Assembly (NCBI GenBank): GCA_963825565.1
Contig: CAWGTW010000007.1
Span: 186,001 to 250,000 of the forward strand
DNA length: 64,000 nucleotides
Reading direction: 5' to 3'
Origin: JBFGCT01 sp963825565
Lineage (GTDB): Bacteria; Actinomycetota; Acidimicrobiia; Acidimicrobiales; Ilumatobacteraceae
Shown: positions 62,497 through 64,000 of the stretch, piece after piece
Layout of the letters: every line of letters starts with the position of its first letter
How positions within the stretch are numbered: the first letter of the stretch is position 1
Position numbers and translations under genes: made by a program
The notes under the pieces: model-generated
What the model was told of the DNA's origin: nothing
What the model saw: the letters and a program-made list of their open reading frames with translations, nothing else
Database searches by the model: none

Positions 62497-62838
62497 TCAG
62501 GGTTCGACGACGATCCAGCCGCGCCGCTGCAGTTCGGCCGCGAGCAGTTCGTCAGACGCATCGCGCAGCGCCCGTTCCGCGGCCGTCGCCCGGGTCGGGC
62601 GGGCGGCCGGTCGGGCGGGCTCCGCCGGCGAAGCTCCCTCGTGGGCGATCTGCTCGAGCCGATCGATGAACGCCGCCGCCTCGTCGTGGGTGAACTTCCC
62701 CCCGGCCTGCCGTTGGGTGAAGCCCATCGGCCCCCGAGCGTCGCGGAAGTCGTCGTGGCCCGCTTCCTGGAGCAGCCCGAGGAGTTCTCGGAGTTGCTTG
62801 GAGGAGGCCGGGGGTCCTGACGGTTGACCGAACGACAT
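62497..62838 (-). CDS. Hypothetical small helical protein
   Basis: 113 aa. Start at MSFGQPSGPP; upstream in-frame starts extend into the next gene's region. The middle, LRELLGLLQEAGHDDFRDARGPMGFTQRQAGGKFTHDEAAAFIDRL, looks like two helices; it is preceded by a Pro-rich N-terminus and followed by a Pro/Ala/Arg linker (ARPAARPTRATAAERAL) and a short helix ending RRGWIVVEP. No family recognised. Downstream of the quinone-oxidoreductase gene on the same strand, 46 bp apart. Confidence 0.6.
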   Translation of the reverse strand: MSFGQPSGPPASSKQLRELLGLLQEAGHDDFRDARGPMGFTQRQAGGKFTHDEAAAFIDRLEQIAHEGASPAEPARPAARPTRATAAERALRDASDELLAAELQRRGWIVVEP

Positions 62839-62884
62839 GCCGTTCAGTCTGGCAGCACGGTGCACTCCGTCCCCCGCCCTCGCG

Positions 62885-64000
62885 TCATCCGTGCGGGACG
62901 ACGAGCGCCTTGTCACCCGATGCCATCCGGGCGTAGCGGCGGACATGCTCGGGGTCGACGACGTCGGTGAGCGAGATGCGAGTGCCGTACGAACTGGCGA
63001 ACGTGGTCGTGATCTCCGCGGCGACGCGGCGGCGGAGCCGATCCGCGCCCGCTTGACCGATCGACGCGAGGAACGGCGTCAGCAGCCACCCCCCGACCGA
63101 CCACGTCATCCCGAAGTCGCGCCGGAGCACGGTCGGGCCACGGTCGAGCGCGCCGTAGATGTAGACCTGCTTGTGGGTCGACGAGCCGTAGCGGCTGAAC
63201 GCACCCGCTCGCTCCCCCGCGACGGTCTCCATGCACGACAGCAGCGTGCTCGCCATCTCGCCGCCGCCGATCGCATCGAACGCAATCGTCGCCCCGGTCG
63301 CCCGGAGGGCGTCGGTCAGATCGTCGCGGAACGTCTCGGTGCTCGCATCGCACACGTGCCGGGCGCCCTCGGCGCGCAACCGCTCGACGTGCTCGGCTCG
63401 GCGCACGATGTTGACCAGCCCGATGCCGTCTGCGACACAGATCCGGTTCAGCATCAGCCCGAGATTCGACGCCCCGACGGTGTGCACGAGCGCGTTGTGA
63501 CCCTCGGCGCGCATCGTCTCGACCATACCGAGCGCGGTCAGCGGGTTGACGAACGCCGCCGCCGCGTCGGCCGGGTCGGTGCCGTCGGCCATGACGAGGC
63601 ACTGCGCGGCCGGCAGCGTGCGGTACTCGGCGTAGGCGTTGCCCGAGAGGAAGCCGACCACCTTCCCGAGCAGCGCCTCCGCGTCGGCCGACGGGCCGGT
63701 GGCGATCACCGTGCCGCCCCCTTCGTTGCCGACCGGCATCGGCGTGCCGACCCGCCCCGCCTGCGCGGCGAGCGCCGCCGGCGCGACCGACGCGGTGACG
63801 CCCGGCAGGTCGTCGCGCTGGACCGATGTCGCGGTCGCCACGTCGGCAGCGGCGAACATCATCCCGAGATCGGACGGGTTGATCGGCGCCGCCTCGACGC
63901 GCACCACCACCTCGTGGTCGCCCGGCGGCGGAACCCGCGATCGGTGCAACGCCAGTGTGACGGTCGCATCGTCGGCGAGGGTCGAGCGGAGTTCGAGCGC
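62885..64000 (-). CDS. Zinc-type alcohol dehydrogenase/quinone oxidoreductase-like protein, 5' end outside window
   Basis: MDR-superfamily reductase; 372 residues visible and the frame is open to the window edge, so the N-terminus is missing. Entry block ALELRSTLADDATVTLAL then VRVEAAPINPSDLGMMF. VGNEGGGTVIATGP marks the catalytic domain. The nucleotide-binding region includes AEGHNALVHTVGASNLGLMLN, the VNIVRRAEHVERLRAEGA strand and FDAIGGGEMASTLL. The catalytic-zinc Cys ligands are not seen, which favours a quinone- or enoyl-reductase type. Confidence 0.8.
   Translation of the reverse strand, partial: ALELRSTLADDATVTLALHRSRVPPPGDHEVVVRVEAAPINPSDLGMMFAAADVATATSVQRDDLPGVTASVAPAALAAQAGRVGTPMPVGNEGGGTVIATGPSADAEALLGKVVGFLSGNAYAEYRTLPAAQCLVMADGTDPADAAAAFVNPLTALGMVETMRAEGHNALVHTVGASNLGLMLNRICVADGIGLVNIVRRAEHVERLRAEGARHVCDASTETFRDDLTDALRATGATIAFDAIGGGEMASTLLSCMETVAGERAGAFSRYGSSTHKQVYIYGALDRGPTVLRRDFGMTWSVGGWLLTPFLASIGQAGADRLRRRVAAEITTTFASSYGTRISLTDVVDPEHVRRYARMASGDKALVVPHG

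Overview
The window is one stretch of very GC-rich DNA with dense, mostly head-to-tail genes, frequent ATGA stop/start overlaps, GTG starts and several apparently leaderless promoters. The gene content fits an actinobacterium: a BldD-like regulator, an F420-type Ddn reductase, a wax-ester/DGAT acyltransferase, and many secreted proteins with Thr/Ser/Pro-rich linkers. Class Acidimicrobiia (Ilumatobacter-like) is my best guess. This is an inference from gene content; there is no rRNA or other decisive marker here.

Layout. 1-9.5 kb: 3' part of a class I fumarase, an ABC-F ATPase, a DUF2752 protein, a GDSL-type lipoprotein, MscL, a MerA/lipoamide-dehydrogenase-like flavoprotein and a beta-propeller lipoprotein. 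9.5-14.2 kb: the most unusual block. A cassette of ECF sigma factor, single-span membrane protein (probable anti-sigma) and secreted beta/gamma-crystallin-like protein occurs twice in tandem. In the second copy only a short broken remnant of the crystallin gene is left. A two-gene operon with a BldD-like regulator follows. All three transcription units are preceded by the same short motif, TGTAAGAAC. 14.3-21.5 kb: a leftward lipid/acyl-CoA cluster (DGAT, enoyl-CoA hydratase/isomerase, nitroreductase, APH-like kinase, winged-helix protein) and a divergent Baeyer-Villiger-type monooxygenase. 21.5-30 kb: secreted proteins, an HpaI aldolase / 2-hydroxyacid dehydrogenase / cupin group, and a SulP transporter fused to STAS and two NTF2-like domains.

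30.1-33.6 kb: a rhodanese whose catalytic cysteine codon is TGA, followed at once by a SECIS-like hairpin (a probable selenoprotein), in a likely operon with an ornithine-cyclodeaminase-family reductase; a proline-racemase-family enzyme converges on them. 33.8-41 kb: two SDR epimerases, small hypothetical genes, a PIN-domain remnant, VOC, Ddn and DUF6069 genes, a MarR regulator with a clear divergent operator, and a second SulP. 41.2-44.3 kb: tRNA-Glu, tRNA-Gln, YdcF and gltX. 44.4-52 kb: a secreted metzincin-type protease and the large NAD-glutamate dehydrogenase. 52.3-64 kb: acyl-CoA dehydrogenase, two secreted proteins including an M14 peptidase, FetB- and VIT-type metal transporters, DinB, phenylalanine hydroxylase with a divergent Lrp regulator, galT, a universal stress protein and a quinone-oxidoreductase-like gene cut by the window end.

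Quality note. Five conserved genes (monooxygenase, SulP, metalloprotease, glutamate dehydrogenase, acyl-CoA dehydrogenase) each return to a normal family sequence if exactly one base is removed. Uniform +1 insertions at about one per 13 kb look like uncorrected sequencing errors rather than biology, and should be checked before those genes are called broken.
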